Positions 29,201 through 35,277 of a stretch of DNA of 49,662 nt are shown here, in pieces. The translations under genes were made by a program, and so were the position numbers. Each line of letters starts with the position of its first letter. The stretch's first letter is position 1. The notes below the pieces were generated by a model, which saw only the letters and a program-made list of their open reading frames with translations, made no database searches and was not told the origin of the DNA. Source of the stretch: Pseudomonadota bacterium (lineage in GTDB: Bacteria; Pseudomonadota; Gammaproteobacteria; Burkholderiales; Ferrovaceae); contig JAJZFH010000012.1 of the NCBI GenBank assembly GCA_021805445.1, positions 1 to 49,662 on the forward strand, given 5' to 3'.

Positions 29201-31835
29201 GCGGGCGGCCTGCGGACCCTCTAATCAAGGAGAGATGTGCTGCCCAGTCGAAGTCTTCTGGCTTATGGAAGAGATCAATGACGAGCGAAAGCAAGGCGGG
29301 CAGGAGGAGGATTCCGACTACCAATGTGGTCCATAACCAGGCGAACCCCGGATCGAAGAGCCACCCTCCCGCCAGCAGGAACAACAAGGCTGGTGGCACC
29401 AGGCTGCGGCGAAGATTGTCAAAGATTTTCCACCGCGACAAACTGGACAGCGGATTGGCCTGGCGCGGCACCGGCATACCGGTGGCCCTTGGAGGACCGG
29501 GCACCGATGGCAGCAGCCAGCCGGCGATCTGCCAGTCGCCGCGAATCCAGCGGTGGCGGCGGGAGGCTTCCGCGGTAAAACTCCCAGGTAATTCCTCGAT
29601 CAGGATGACATTCGTCGCCAGTGCTGCACGGGCGTATCCGCCCTCCAGCAAGTCGTGGCTGAGAACGAGATTCTCCGGAAAACGGCCATCGACAGCCTGG
29701 CGAAAGGCATCCACATCATAGATACCCTTGCCGATGAAAGAGCCCTCTCCGAAAATATCCTGGTAGACATCGGACACCTCGCGCGTATAGGGATCGATAC
29801 CGGAGTCCCCGGCAGTGAGTTTGCTGAACAGAGATTGACCCGCGCTGGTCAGATCGATCACTACGCGGGGCTGAATGATCGCATAGCCGTCGACGATACG
29901 GCCCTTATCGGTGTCATACACCGCCCGGTTCAGCGGGTGCGCGATATGGCCGATGAGTGCCCGCGCGGTGTCACGGGGTAATTGGGTGTCGGTATCCAGC
30001 GTGATGACATAACGGATGCTGCCAAGGAGGGCCATATCGCCGACCTGCTCTGAAAATATCGACGCCTCGGCGCCTCTCAGCACGGCATTAAATTGTTCCA
30101 ATTTGCCGCGTTTACGTTCGTAGCCCATCCACACCTGTTCAAACGGGTTCCATAATCGTGGCCGGTGAAACCAATAAAACAGGCAATGCCGGTCATCGCC
30201 ATAGCGCGCATTGAGGGCCTGGATGGCGGCACGTGCGTAGTCGATTAAAGAGGCATCTTCCGGGCTGGTCTGTTCAGGCGCATCACGGAAATCCGTCAGT
30301 AACGCAAAATATATATTGCGATCGCGGTTTCCCAGGTAGCGGATTTCCTGGGCCTCCAGCAACGCGTCAATTTCCTGTGGCGTACTCAGCAGCGTCGGGA
30401 CGACGACCATGCTGCGATGTGCATCGGGGACGCCGTGCGAAAAATCCATCTGTGGCAGGGCACGGGGCGCCATAATGAGGGGGACCAGGCGATTTACCAG
30501 GGAAACGGCCAAAGCCGAAATACTCACCATGCCGAGGATGCCGAGCCACCAGAAGTGCCAAGCCGTCAGGCTGATCTCCGCGAGGGGGAAGTACAAAACC
30601 AGACTGATCGAAGCCGTCAGCAGCAGGATAGTGCTGATATACAGAGAAAGACGGAGACGACCACTCATTTGCCTGGCCGCTGATTTCCACTCAAAACGAC
30701 AGCCCATAGCGCGATCAAGCTGCTGCCGGCCGCGATCCAACAGGTAATATCCGACATGCGCCGATCGATCTCCGATACCCGCTCGCTGCACGGCAGCCTG
30801 AGCGAGCACGATCGCCTCCTGGGCCACTGCCAACTCATCACGCCCACTGCTCCGCGCAATATCCTCAATAGCGTGGCGGTAGCCATCACGAGTCGCGAAA
30901 TCCTGTTCGGCGTGTATCCCCATGGGATCCTGGCGGAGAAGCTGTTCGACAACACTGAGCGCTTCGACGTGGTGGCGCCAGTCCGCCGTCGCCAGGAAGC
31001 GCAAGCTGCTGATGCTGTTGGCCATGGATATCTGGTTGGCGGCGGACCTTCTTGCGGACACCTCGGATAACTGCGTTGCCGTTATCCCCTGTTCGAGCAA
31101 TTTTTGTTCGACCCAGGTTTGCACAAAAGCCATAGTTGGACCATAGGTCTGCAGTCTGGCGTAAAACTCCTCTACAAAGGACGCCGTCAACGGCATATCC
31201 GCATCGGCAAATTCCGCAAGTAACGTGATCAGTTGCTTCGGGTTTTTTTCCGCTGCCGCGAGCATGCGGTCTGCCCAGCCAATGGCGGCATTGCGCTCTT
31301 CCCGTCGGCAAGCAACGTGCAAACCGGCGCGGCGCAAGTTTTCCAGCAGCGCCAATTGCAGCATGATCGGGAAAGCCCACAATTCGCCCAGCGTTAATGG
31401 CGTAATGGTCTGGTAAGCCTGGATATAGGCACTGACATTATCACTATCGATGCGGGCATCCCGATGGGCAATCAACTCAGACGCGAGATCGTAGACACGC
31501 GGGAATCCCGCCAATTTTCCATATTGCAGGCGCGGTAATTGTCTGCCATAACCACTCGGCAAGTGTCTTCGCGCCAGAATGATCTGTTGTTCGATAAGAT
31601 GGAAATTGTCAAGCAACCAAAGCTCTGCAGATTTCGTCCGCTGCTCTGTCTGTGTACCTCCCGCAGTGACTACGTCATAAGCCGCATGCAACACCTGCGC
31701 ATTATCGGCCAAGCGGGGTAAGAGGCGATCCGGCCCCGGACTTGGATCGACGGGATGCTGACCGGCCAGCATCACCGCATGTTGTTTCAGTTGTTCGATG
31801 CTGAACAACTCCGCGCGCAACAAGTCCGTATCCAA
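23256..31835 (-). CDS. ndvB: Cyclic beta-1,2-glucan synthase
   Basis: The 2859-residue inner-membrane enzyme makes periplasmic cyclic beta-1,2-glucan from UDP-glucose, a function tied to osmotic adaptation and host or surface interaction in other bacteria. In order there is an N-terminal helical region (1–390), membrane helices (about 395–450), a GT84 glycosyltransferase domain with TLDTDTQLPRDTARAL and RRHRWIRGDWQ, and more membrane helices (about 790–960). These are followed by a glucoamylase-like region and by two beta-sandwich/GH94 segments that set ring size. The last carries the catalytic-acid loop CGDWNDGMN. Length matches NdvB/ChvB. The ORF has no ATG at its 5' end; TTG at 31835 is the best start seen, without a clear ribosome-binding site. 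It is a single-gene unit. Confidence 0.93.
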   Translation of the reverse strand: MDTDLLRAELFSIEQLKQHAVMLAGQHPVDPSPGPDRLLPRLADNAQVLHAAYDVVTAGGTQTEQRTKSAELWLLDNFHLIEQQIILARRHLPSGYGRQLPRLQYGKLAGFPRVYDLASELIAHRDARIDSDNVSAYIQAYQTITPLTLGELWAFPIMLQLALLENLRRAGLHVACRREERNAAIGWADRMLAAAEKNPKQLITLLAEFADADMPLTASFVEEFYARLQTYGPTMAFVQTWVEQKLLEQGITATQLSEVSARRSAANQISMANSISSLRFLATADWRHHVEALSVVEQLLRQDPMGIHAEQDFATRDGYRHAIEDIARSSGRDELAVAQEAIVLAQAAVQRAGIGDRSAHVGYYLLDRGRQQLDRAMGCRFEWKSAARQMSGRLRLSLYISTILLLTASISLVLYFPLAEISLTAWHFWWLGILGMVSISALAVSLVNRLVPLIMAPRALPQMDFSHGVPDAHRSMVVVPTLLSTPQEIDALLEAQEIRYLGNRDRNIYFALLTDFRDAPEQTSPEDASLIDYARAAIQALNARYGDDRHCLFYWFHRPRLWNPFEQVWMGYERKRGKLEQFNAVLRGAEASIFSEQVGDMALLGSIRYVITLDTDTQLPRDTARALIGHIAHPLNRAVYDTDKGRIVDGYAIIQPRVVIDLTSAGQSLFSKLTAGDSGIDPYTREVSDVYQDIFGEGSFIGKGIYDVDAFRQAVDGRFPENLVLSHDLLEGGYARAALATNVILIEELPGSFTAEASRRHRWIRGDWQIAGWLLPSVPGPPRATGMPVPRQANPLSSLSRWKIFDNLRRSLVPPALLFLLAGGWLFDPGFAWLWTTLVVGILLLPALLSLVIDLFHKPEDFDWAAHLSLIRGSAGRPLLSALLVVTFLPYEAVMSLDAILRSGLRMLFTRRGLLLWQLPSYASRNACHTLSDFLGEIRSAPLLAILLGMALLVATKLGISPPMALLFSLPVLVLWLLSPAIAWRISRPLRSGVAGLSDTQARFLRMSARRTWRFFDDFVGPEDHWLPPDNFQEYPLTVIAPRTSPTNMGMSLLANLAAYDFGYISADGLLHLTANTVVTMERLERYHGHFYNWYDTRTLKILSPQYISVVDSGNLGGCLLTLQAGLNELKNHPVLRSNDFAGLQDTLHILAECIHGIVAPDLTEKVRSLQDALQATTLNGQPLSLADAHKLLADIQRVSGDIVNGLPVEPPVDGELAYWAQAFDQQSHALVADLKDLIPEPWPLGDVPTLAELAVENAFGTASTRTAAAERLSVIDHLVERCRALAVMDFEFLYDQARDLLAIGYDVGERRRDPSCYDLLASEARLASFLLIAQGKAPQKHWFSLGRLLTSYGGDLCLISWSGSMFEYLMPQLIMPDYPGTLLNQTCKAAVSRQMEYGRQRAVPWGISESCYNATDIHKVYQYRAFGVPGLGFQRGLGDDLVIAPYASALALTVMPSEACHNLQALAAQGFLGTYGFYEAIDYTPSRVTPGKSHVIVRNFMAHHQGMSLLAFAHVLLHQPMQRRFLSDPGIQATELLLQEHLPKQAAILHPHAAEVGAAAHAPNPDNAAIMRIFTHPNTPMPEVHLLSNGRYHVMANNAGSGYSRCAGLAVNRWREDIAADAWGTFIYLRDRDSGRFWSTTYQPTRSEADHYEAIFVQGRAEYRCRDQMIESYMEVGVAPEDDVEIRRVTLTNRSSRVRHIELTSYTEVVLAPLNADLAHRAFSNLFVQTEILAEHNAILCNRRHLSSDKQVPWMFHLFAAPGAVASEASYETDRAQFIGRGRTVEHPRVLNGLRHSALSNTEGSVLDPIVAIRRTLTLEVDESATVQIISGVADTREAAIVLLEKYGDRHFVERAFEMAWFQSQEVLRRLNASEADAQAYGRLANSVVYASALRRAAPSVIARNQLGQSSLWRFGISGDFPIVLLRIGQLNRIDLVKQMLQAHAYWRLKGLAADLVIINEDFSGYRATLQDQIMGLIHAGPEAQVIDRPGGVFVRRAEELSEEDRVLFQTVARMVITDSAEPLLEQVERRVSVDRFPEKLSPATLRVVEAIQPLLARERIFFNGLGGFTPDGREYVISLEPGQSTPAPWANVIASPHMGTVISESGGAYTWVENAHEFRLTTWHNDPLSDSSGEAFYIRDEDTGAFWSPAPLPACGQSGYVCRHGFGYSVFEHYESGISSEMTTYVAMDAPVKFVVIKLHNYSKRARRLSLTGYWELVLGEWRHANMMHIVTEADLNNGALYAHNDYGHACGHRIVFVQTSERERTLTGNRAEFIGRNGTLADPAALHRNRLSGKTGACLDPCFAMQTQIELGEGMEREIVFIFGTAISTDEAQQTMDRFAGREGARQALAGVREYWNRTLGTLYVETPDSALNVLANGWLVYQTISSRLWGRSGTYQSGGAYGFRDQLQDTMALIHTAPWLAREHLIRCAGRQFRQGDVQHWWHPPYGQGVRTHFSDDYLWLPYATCRFVMMTGDSGVLEEPVHFLEGRELNPEEEAYYDQPQQSAESASLYEHCVRALKNGLRFGAHGLPLMGCGDWNDGMNLVGREGRGESVWLAWFLIQNLQQFAELARNRGDTAVVDLCTEHAARLQNSVEKNAWDGDWYRRAYFDDGTPLGSATNDECRIDSISQSWAVLSGAGDPLLARRAMAAVDEHLVRRDAQLIQLLTPPFDHSALEPGYIKSYVPGVRENGGQYTHAAIWATMAYAQMGDKARAWELFNMLNPVHHGSRPDTIARYKVEPYVMCADIYGAAPHIGRGGWTWYTGAAGWMYRLTIETLLGLSLEVDHLRITPCVPADWKFYKVHYRYRDTLYHIAVHCDGVLSARGAHLTVDGTELPQNRIPLVDDHREHNVDVYLD

Positions 31836-32026
31836 TGCGTTGTTCAGGGCGTTTTTTACGCAGGGGAATAAGAACTCCGATTTTTTTGTGGCGATGACAC
31901 TCTCCAGAATAACCTAGTGATGCATCAAGGTATCACGCATTCCCTCTCCACTTCTGCGCGCACCGCAACGTACGCTCGTTATGGCACTCCTCCATCCATA
32001 TATTTCCTGACCGGCCACCGGTGATT
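31836..32026. other. Intergenic region upstream of the glucan synthase gene
   Basis: This 190-base gap holds no ORF I can support. The only structure seen is ACCGG-TGG-CCGGT (32010–32022) just after the stop of the small lysine-rich ORF; it has no T-run. No clear promoter for the glucan synthase was recognised, so read-through from the small ORFs is possible. Confidence 0.5.
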
Positions 32027-32155
32027 TCAGTGGGGAACGATGATGCCTCCCGTACCGCTGGAATTCTTCTTGGCCTGTTTGGCCTGTTTCTTCTCTTTGG
32101 GCGTCATCGTCGGCTGCTTCTTGGTTTCTTTATTGCCCTGCTGTGTTTTGCTCAT
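32027..32155 (-). CDS. Small lysine/glutamine-rich protein, 42 residues
   Basis: A 42-codon ORF starts MSKTQQGNKETKK, continues with Lys/Gln-rich sequence (TPKEKKQAKQAKK) and ends GGIIVPH. A good ribosome-binding site (AGGAAAG) lies four bases before the ATG. It overlaps the stop of another small ORF by ATGA. I recall short proteins of this MSK-Q-GNKE-KK look in other proteobacteria, but no function is known. High charge suggests an unstructured, perhaps nucleic-acid-binding peptide. It is easily missed because of its length. Confidence 0.65.
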   Translation of the reverse strand: MSKTQQGNKETKKQPTMTPKEKKQAKQAKKNSSGTGGIIVPH

Positions 32156-32268
32156 GATTCTTTCCTTTTGCGTTGGTATCCTTCACCATTGGTCGTGGCA
32201 TCATGCAACTTTTCTCTGAGCCCCTCAACATCGGCCTTCTTGGATCTCAGCCGTTGCTCTGCGCCCAT
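32152..32268 (-). CDS. Small charged protein, 38 residues, coupled upstream ORF
   Basis: The ORF MGAEQRLRSKKADVEGLREK… is followed by LHDATTNGEGYQRKRKES and ends in a TGA that overlaps the ATG of the next small ORF (TCATGA). The pattern is a charged helix with a basic tail. GGAG lies 13 bases before this ATG and four bases before an in-frame GTG three codons upstream (32277), which may be the true start; a further ATG at 32322 is also open. A TATACT hexamer at 32309–32314 could be its -10 box. Coupling to the downstream ORF is the main support. Confidence 0.5.
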   Translation of the reverse strand: MGAEQRLRSKKADVEGLREKLHDATTNGEGYQRKRKES

Positions 32269-32355
32269 TACGCCCACCCGGCTCCGGCCAGAGAGGCTAC
32301 TGATAAGTAGTATACCGATCATAGTTGCCATCCAAGTAATTTTAGTGTCACATTT

Positions 32356-32375
32356 GAAATATCCGGAAATATCCG
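32356..32375. repeat. Tandem 10-bp repeat
   Basis: GAAATATCCG occurs twice in direct succession, placing two TCCGGA palindromes ten bases (one helical turn) apart. It lies about 60–80 bases upstream of tRNA-His and upstream of the divergent small ORFs, where a regulator could bind. Confidence 0.6.
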
Positions 32376-32432
32376 GAGACTAGCAAACCCCGAGACAGCA
32401 TGCTACAATCGCGGCTTGCTTCTTCAAGCAGT

Positions 32433-32509
32433 GGTGGCGGTAGCTCAGTTGGTAGAGTCCCGGATTGTGATTCCGGTTGTCGTGGGTTCGAGCCCCATCC
32501 GTCACCCCA
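32433..32509 (+). tRNA. tRNA-His (anticodon GTG)
   Basis: A 76-base cloverleaf plus the extra 5' G(-1) that marks histidine tRNAs; G(-1) pairs with C73. The anticodon stem CCGGA/TCCGG encloses the loop TTGTGAT, anticodon GTG. The CCA end is encoded. The acceptor stem contains one G·T wobble. TACAAT at 32403–32408 is a plausible -10 box. Confidence 0.97.
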
Positions 32510-32557
32510 ATAAATACAATCCTGCCCACAAGTCGAAACGATCCGGTGATTTGACCA

Positions 32558-33163
32558 TCATCTGGACATTTCAGCATGATGTGCTTCTGCTCTTGCCAAT
32601 TCCTCCGGGGTATTGACATTGAAGAAATCGTCACCGTCAGGAAAACTCACCGCTACATGGCGATGACTTTGCACCCATCCCAGTACTTGATGCTGACCAC
32701 TGTCCAGATATTTTTTCAGTGAATCCTTCAGGTGGGTGCGACACAGCAAAAAAGCCTGATGACTGTGCCCCCCTGATACCGGAAAAACGATTTCGGCATC
32801 TCGGGTTGAAAGAGCCTGGAACAAGCGATGAAGAAGTGTGTCCGGGAAAAACGGGGTGTCGCAGGGAAGTGTCAGGACCAAAGATGAAGTCGCGTGGGCC
32901 AGACCGGCATACAGGCCTGCCAGAGGGCCTGTTCCCAGGTATTCCTCTTCATCTGCGATGACGGAAAATCCCCAACCCCGATAGAGATCATGGTTGCGGT
33001 TGGCACTGAGCAAAATCTCCGTGACTTGGGGACGAATTCTTTCCCTGGCATGAACCACCAGGGGATACCTCCCCAAATTCAACAGCCCCTTGTCCTGCCC
33101 CCCCATACGTCGTCCCTGCCCTCCTGCCAAGAGTAACGCGCAGACATCGTGACTCTCATGCAT
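32558..33163 (-). CDS. mobA: Molybdenum cofactor guanylyltransferase
   Basis: MobA attaches GMP to molybdopterin, giving the bis-MGD cofactor that the nitrate reductase of this locus needs. The roughly 201-residue protein starts with the nucleotidyltransferase loop LLLAGGQGRRMGGQDKGLL, has LPCDTPFFP as the metal-binding segment near residue 95 and ends with FFNVNTPEEL, all usual. I use the ATG of MHESHD, which overlaps the moaC stop by eight bases; a GTG four codons earlier is possible. It is the last gene of the moaC–mobA pair. Confidence 0.95.
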   Translation of the reverse strand: MHESHDVCALLLAGGQGRRMGGQDKGLLNLGRYPLVVHARERIRPQVTEILLSANRNHDLYRGWGFSVIADEEEYLGTGPLAGLYAGLAHATSSLVLTLPCDTPFFPDTLLHRLFQALSTRDAEIVFPVSGGHSHQAFLLCRTHLKDSLKKYLDSGQHQVLGWVQSHRHVAVSFPDGDDFFNVNTPEELARAEAHHAEMSR

Positions 33164-33635
33164 TGTGCCAATCACCGGAATATCCTCCCGATTTTTCCAG
33201 CAAGCGAATGTCTCCGATGATCATACCGCGATCCAGTCCTTTACCCATGTCATACAATGTCAGCAGGGCAACACTGACGGCGGTCAAGGCTTCCATTTCC
33301 ACCCCGGTACGTCCGACGGTTTCGGTAGTGACAATACATTCCAACCACGCTTCCTCCCTGTTGTGAATGAAGTCCACTTGGGTATGGGTCAGTGACAGTG
33401 GATGGCAAAGGGGAATCAGGTCAGAGGTCCGTTTCGCCGCCATCAATGCAGCGATTCTGGCCACGCTCAAGGCATCGCCCTTCTTCAAGGTGACCTCGAG
33501 AAAGGCTTGCAGGGTCTGCGGTTGCATGCGGATTCGCCCACTGGCCCGGGCAACCCGCCGGGTTTCGCTCTTGTTCGCAATGTCGACCATTTGAGCTTGG
33601 CCTCGATCATCGAGATGGGTAAAGGATTGAGTCAT
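33156..33635 (-). CDS. moaC: Cyclic pyranopterin monophosphate synthase
   Basis: MoaC converts the 3',8-cyclo-GTP made by MoaA to cyclic pyranopterin monophosphate, the first stable molybdopterin precursor. The 159-residue protein shows the start QAQMVDIANKSETRRVA, the active-site block KGDALSVARIAALMAAKRTS, LIPLCHPLSLTHTQVDF, and GVEMEALTAVSVALLTLYDMGK in the C-terminal part. Length is normal. It is followed with overlap by mobA. The 154-base gap to moaE (33636–33789) holds no ORF and no terminator I can see, so the three genes may be one unit. Confidence 0.96.
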   Translation of the reverse strand: MTQSFTHLDDRGQAQMVDIANKSETRRVARASGRIRMQPQTLQAFLEVTLKKGDALSVARIAALMAAKRTSDLIPLCHPLSLTHTQVDFIHNREEAWLECIVTTETVGRTGVEMEALTAVSVALLTLYDMGKGLDRGMIIGDIRLLEKSGGYSGDWHNA

Positions 33636-33789
33636 GAGTATCGTTTTCGAAATGTGGGGACGAAGTGCCGCCTCTGGAAAATCGCAAAATCATCGATGGG
33701 GGCTGATCATTGCCGGGAATGGTACACCAGTTGCATCAAAGGTGCCTCTCGTAACCCCGTGGTTTGCGGGTATGGACGTATCGAACGGG

Positions 33790-34269
33790 TCAAGTTGCCT
33801 CGGGCTCTGACGGAAGATCCTTTCGCCAGCGCTGTGCAATCCGTTCATCGCTTGTGCGGGCGTCGACCCATCCCTCCTTTTCGGGAAATCGTTCTTTTTT
33901 CCAAAACATGGCCCGTGTCTTGAGGTAATCCATAATGAACTCGCAAGCTTCAAAGGCCGGGCCCCGATGGGCGCTGGCCACGATCACCAGCACGATGGCA
34001 TCGCCTGGGGCCAGCGCCCCGACCCGATGAATGACTCGCACACCCAACAGGGGCCAGCGTAAGCGTGCTTCTTCCAGGATCGCCTCGAGAGACTTCTCCG
34101 TCATGCCGGGATAATGCTCTATCCACAATTGAGTAAGGGCGGCTTCTTCGCTCATGTCACGTACCGTTCCCAGGAAACTGACCAAGGCCCCGGCTCCCGG
34201 ACAGAATCTCCGTAGTTGTTGGATTTCGGCGCCAACATCGAAGTCCGTGGTTTGAATGGAAAGGATCAT
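33790..34269 (-). CDS. moaE: Molybdopterin synthase catalytic subunit
   Basis: MoaE, with thiocarboxylated MoaD, puts the dithiolene sulfurs into precursor Z. Family marks in the 159-residue protein include GALVSFLGTVRD, the HRVGALAPGD segment, and SAHRGPAFEACEFIMDYLK followed by WKKE with the catalytic lysines. Its partner moaD is on the other side of the nitrate operon at 45091–45336. The start is divergent from nasT, with 68 bases between, so the two may share regulation, but no promoter was clear. Confidence 0.96.
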   Translation of the reverse strand: MILSIQTTDFDVGAEIQQLRRFCPGAGALVSFLGTVRDMSEEAALTQLWIEHYPGMTEKSLEAILEEARLRWPLLGVRVIHRVGALAPGDAIVLVIVASAHRGPAFEACEFIMDYLKTRAMFWKKERFPEKEGWVDARTSDERIAQRWRKDLPSEPEAT

Positions 34270-34337
34270 TGGATTGGGTGAATCGTGATGATTGAGAGAC
34301 GGCTATCTTACCTCCTCTCCCAGGACAAGGAAATGGC

Positions 34338-34940
34338 ATGGTCATTGCTTATCCTTTTGGCGTCATGCTCAAAATTCTCATTATCGACGAACATCAACAA
34401 CCCACTGCCGACATCTGCGAACAACTTGCCCGTGCAGGCTATCAGGTCGCCGCTGTCTTGCCTTCCTCCGAGAATCTTCCAGACAAGGTCTCACAGTTCA
34501 AGCCGGATATCATCCTGATCGATACGGATTCCCCCCGTCGCGACACCCTGGAACACCTCGCGGTGATGGATCGCACCGCTCCGCGCCCAGTCATCCTGTT
34601 TGGTTCCGATGACGATAGCGAGACAATCCACCGGGTGATTCAAGCCGGGGTCTCCACCTATGTTGTCGATGAACTGGACACTTCCCGACTCAAACCGGTC
34701 ATTGACATCGCCTGTGCCCGTTTTGAAATGATGCAAGGACTGAAGAGCGAACTCGCCCGTGCGACCCAAAAACTGGATGAACGCAAAATCATCGATAAAG
34801 CCAAGGGGATCCTGATGAAACAGCGTCACCTCGAGGAGGATGCAGCCTACGTTTCCCTGCGAAAACTGGCCATGACACGGGGCAAGACGATTGCCCAAGT
34901 GGCCCAGGACCTGATCGACAGCGCCTCATTGCTGTTTTGA
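34338..34940 (+). CDS. nasT: ANTAR-domain antiterminator (NasT-like)
   Basis: The 200-residue regulator combines a receiver-like domain (about 10–125, LKILIIDEH at its start) with a C-terminal ANTAR RNA-binding domain (about 135–195, DKAKGILMKQRHLEEDAAYVSLRK). ANTAR proteins bind paired hexaloop hairpins and prevent transcription termination. The usual conserved Lys of receivers is not seen in its place (STYVVDELD), fitting control by a partner instead of phosphorylation. I use the ATG at 34338 with AAGGAA upstream; one at 34365 gives the canonical receiver start but no ribosome-binding site. Its RNA target is very probably the leader 200 bases downstream. Confidence 0.92.
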   Translation: MVIAYPFGVMLKILIIDEHQQPTADICEQLARAGYQVAAVLPSSENLPDKVSQFKPDIILIDTDSPRRDTLEHLAVMDRTAPRPVILFGSDDDSETIHRVIQAGVSTYVVDELDTSRLKPVIDIACARFEMMQGLKSELARATQKLDERKIIDKAKGILMKQRHLEEDAAYVSLRKLAMTRGKTIAQVAQDLIDSASLLF

Positions 34941-34956
34941 AGTTCTAAAACCGCAC

Positions 34957-34973
34957 CAAAACAGCCTGTTTTG
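34957..34973. promoter_or_regulatory. Perfect palindrome downstream of nasT
   Basis: CAAAACAG-C-CTGTTTTG is an 8-1-8 inverted repeat; CTGTTTTG also occurs at 34932–34939, across the nasT stop. It has no T-run, so a binding site is more likely than a terminator. It also overlaps a GCACC half-site. The binding protein is unknown. Confidence 0.5.
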
Positions 34974-34982
34974 AGGAAAGTC

Positions 34983-34997
34983 GCACCATTTCCGTGC
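34983..34997 (+). promoter_or_regulatory. NtrC-like enhancer site
   Basis: GCACCATTTCCGTGC matches the NtrC consensus GCACYANNNTGGTGC at all but two positions and keeps its length and dyad. It lies about 145 bases upstream of the predicted start, the usual range for a sigma-54 enhancer. A further GCACC half-site starts at 34953. Confidence 0.65.
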
Positions 34998-35069
34998 GCT
35001 TTATTTCCATGACAGTTGCAGACTTACCATAAAAAACTCCTTGGCACCCTTCTGTAAACTGGAATCAAT

Positions 35070-35082
35070 GCGCCAATGGCGC
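35070..35082. promoter_or_regulatory. GCGCC-AAT-GGCGC palindrome
   Basis: A 5-3-5 inverted repeat 34 bases before the sigma-54 element. Its spacing differs from NtrC sites, so another factor, or none, may use it. Confidence 0.35.
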
Positions 35083-35115
35083 TTCCCCAGGATTCTATTT
35101 CAGGTATTCAAAATT

Positions 35116-35132
35116 TTGGCATGACTATTGCT
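35116..35132 (+). promoter_or_regulatory. Sigma-54 promoter of the nitrate assimilation operon
   Basis: TTGGCATGACTATTGCT fits the -24/-12 consensus, with GG (35118–35119) and GC (35130–35131) exactly ten bases apart. Transcription should begin near 35143, two bases before the first ANTAR hairpin. Together with the NtrC-like site it predicts activation under nitrogen limitation. Confidence 0.82.
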
Positions 35133-35144
35133 TAATTCCCTATG

Positions 35145-35206
35145 ACATCAGAACAACGGCGTTCCGATGTGGGTGTGAGATCGAGTCTTGGACAACGGCG
35201 TCCGCG
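35145..35206 (+). ncRNA. ANTAR-responsive leader RNA with two AACGGC hexaloops
   Basis: Hairpin P1 (35145–35170) has stem ACATC-a-GAAC / GTTC-c-GATGT and loop AACGGC at 35155–35160. Hairpin P2 (about 35187–35206) has stem GGAC/GTCC and the same loop AACGGC at 35194–35199. Both loops have A at position 1 and G at position 4, the pattern recognised by ANTAR domains. The 3' side of P2 runs into the 5' arm of the terminator that follows, so stabilising P2 should block termination. The ligand protein is presumably NasT encoded just upstream. Confidence 0.85.
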
Positions 35207-35256
35207 GCAATGGGAAGGGCAGTATTCCCCATGCAGCGCATGCCGTTTTTTTATTT
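35205..35256 (+). terminator. Leader terminator controlled by NasT
   Basis: CGGCA (35205–35209) pairs with TGCCG (35241–35245) and ATGGGAA with TTCCC-c-AT inside, followed by seven T and then ATTTTT. It stands before nasS and would stop the operon unless the overlapping P2 hairpin is held by the antiterminator. Confidence 0.8.
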
Positions 35257-35277
35257 TTCGAGTTTTTAGGGAACCCC

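Noticed and set aside
32021-32383. 120-codon plus-strand frame near tRNA-His
   Set aside because: It is opposite the two small coupled ORFs, has a poor start and is driven by Leu/Phe codons complementary to Lys-rich sequence.
33402-33923. Plus-strand frame across moaC, the moaC–moaE gap and moaE
   Set aside because: No conserved pattern and both ends lie in established genes; the gap 33636–33789 itself appears non-coding.
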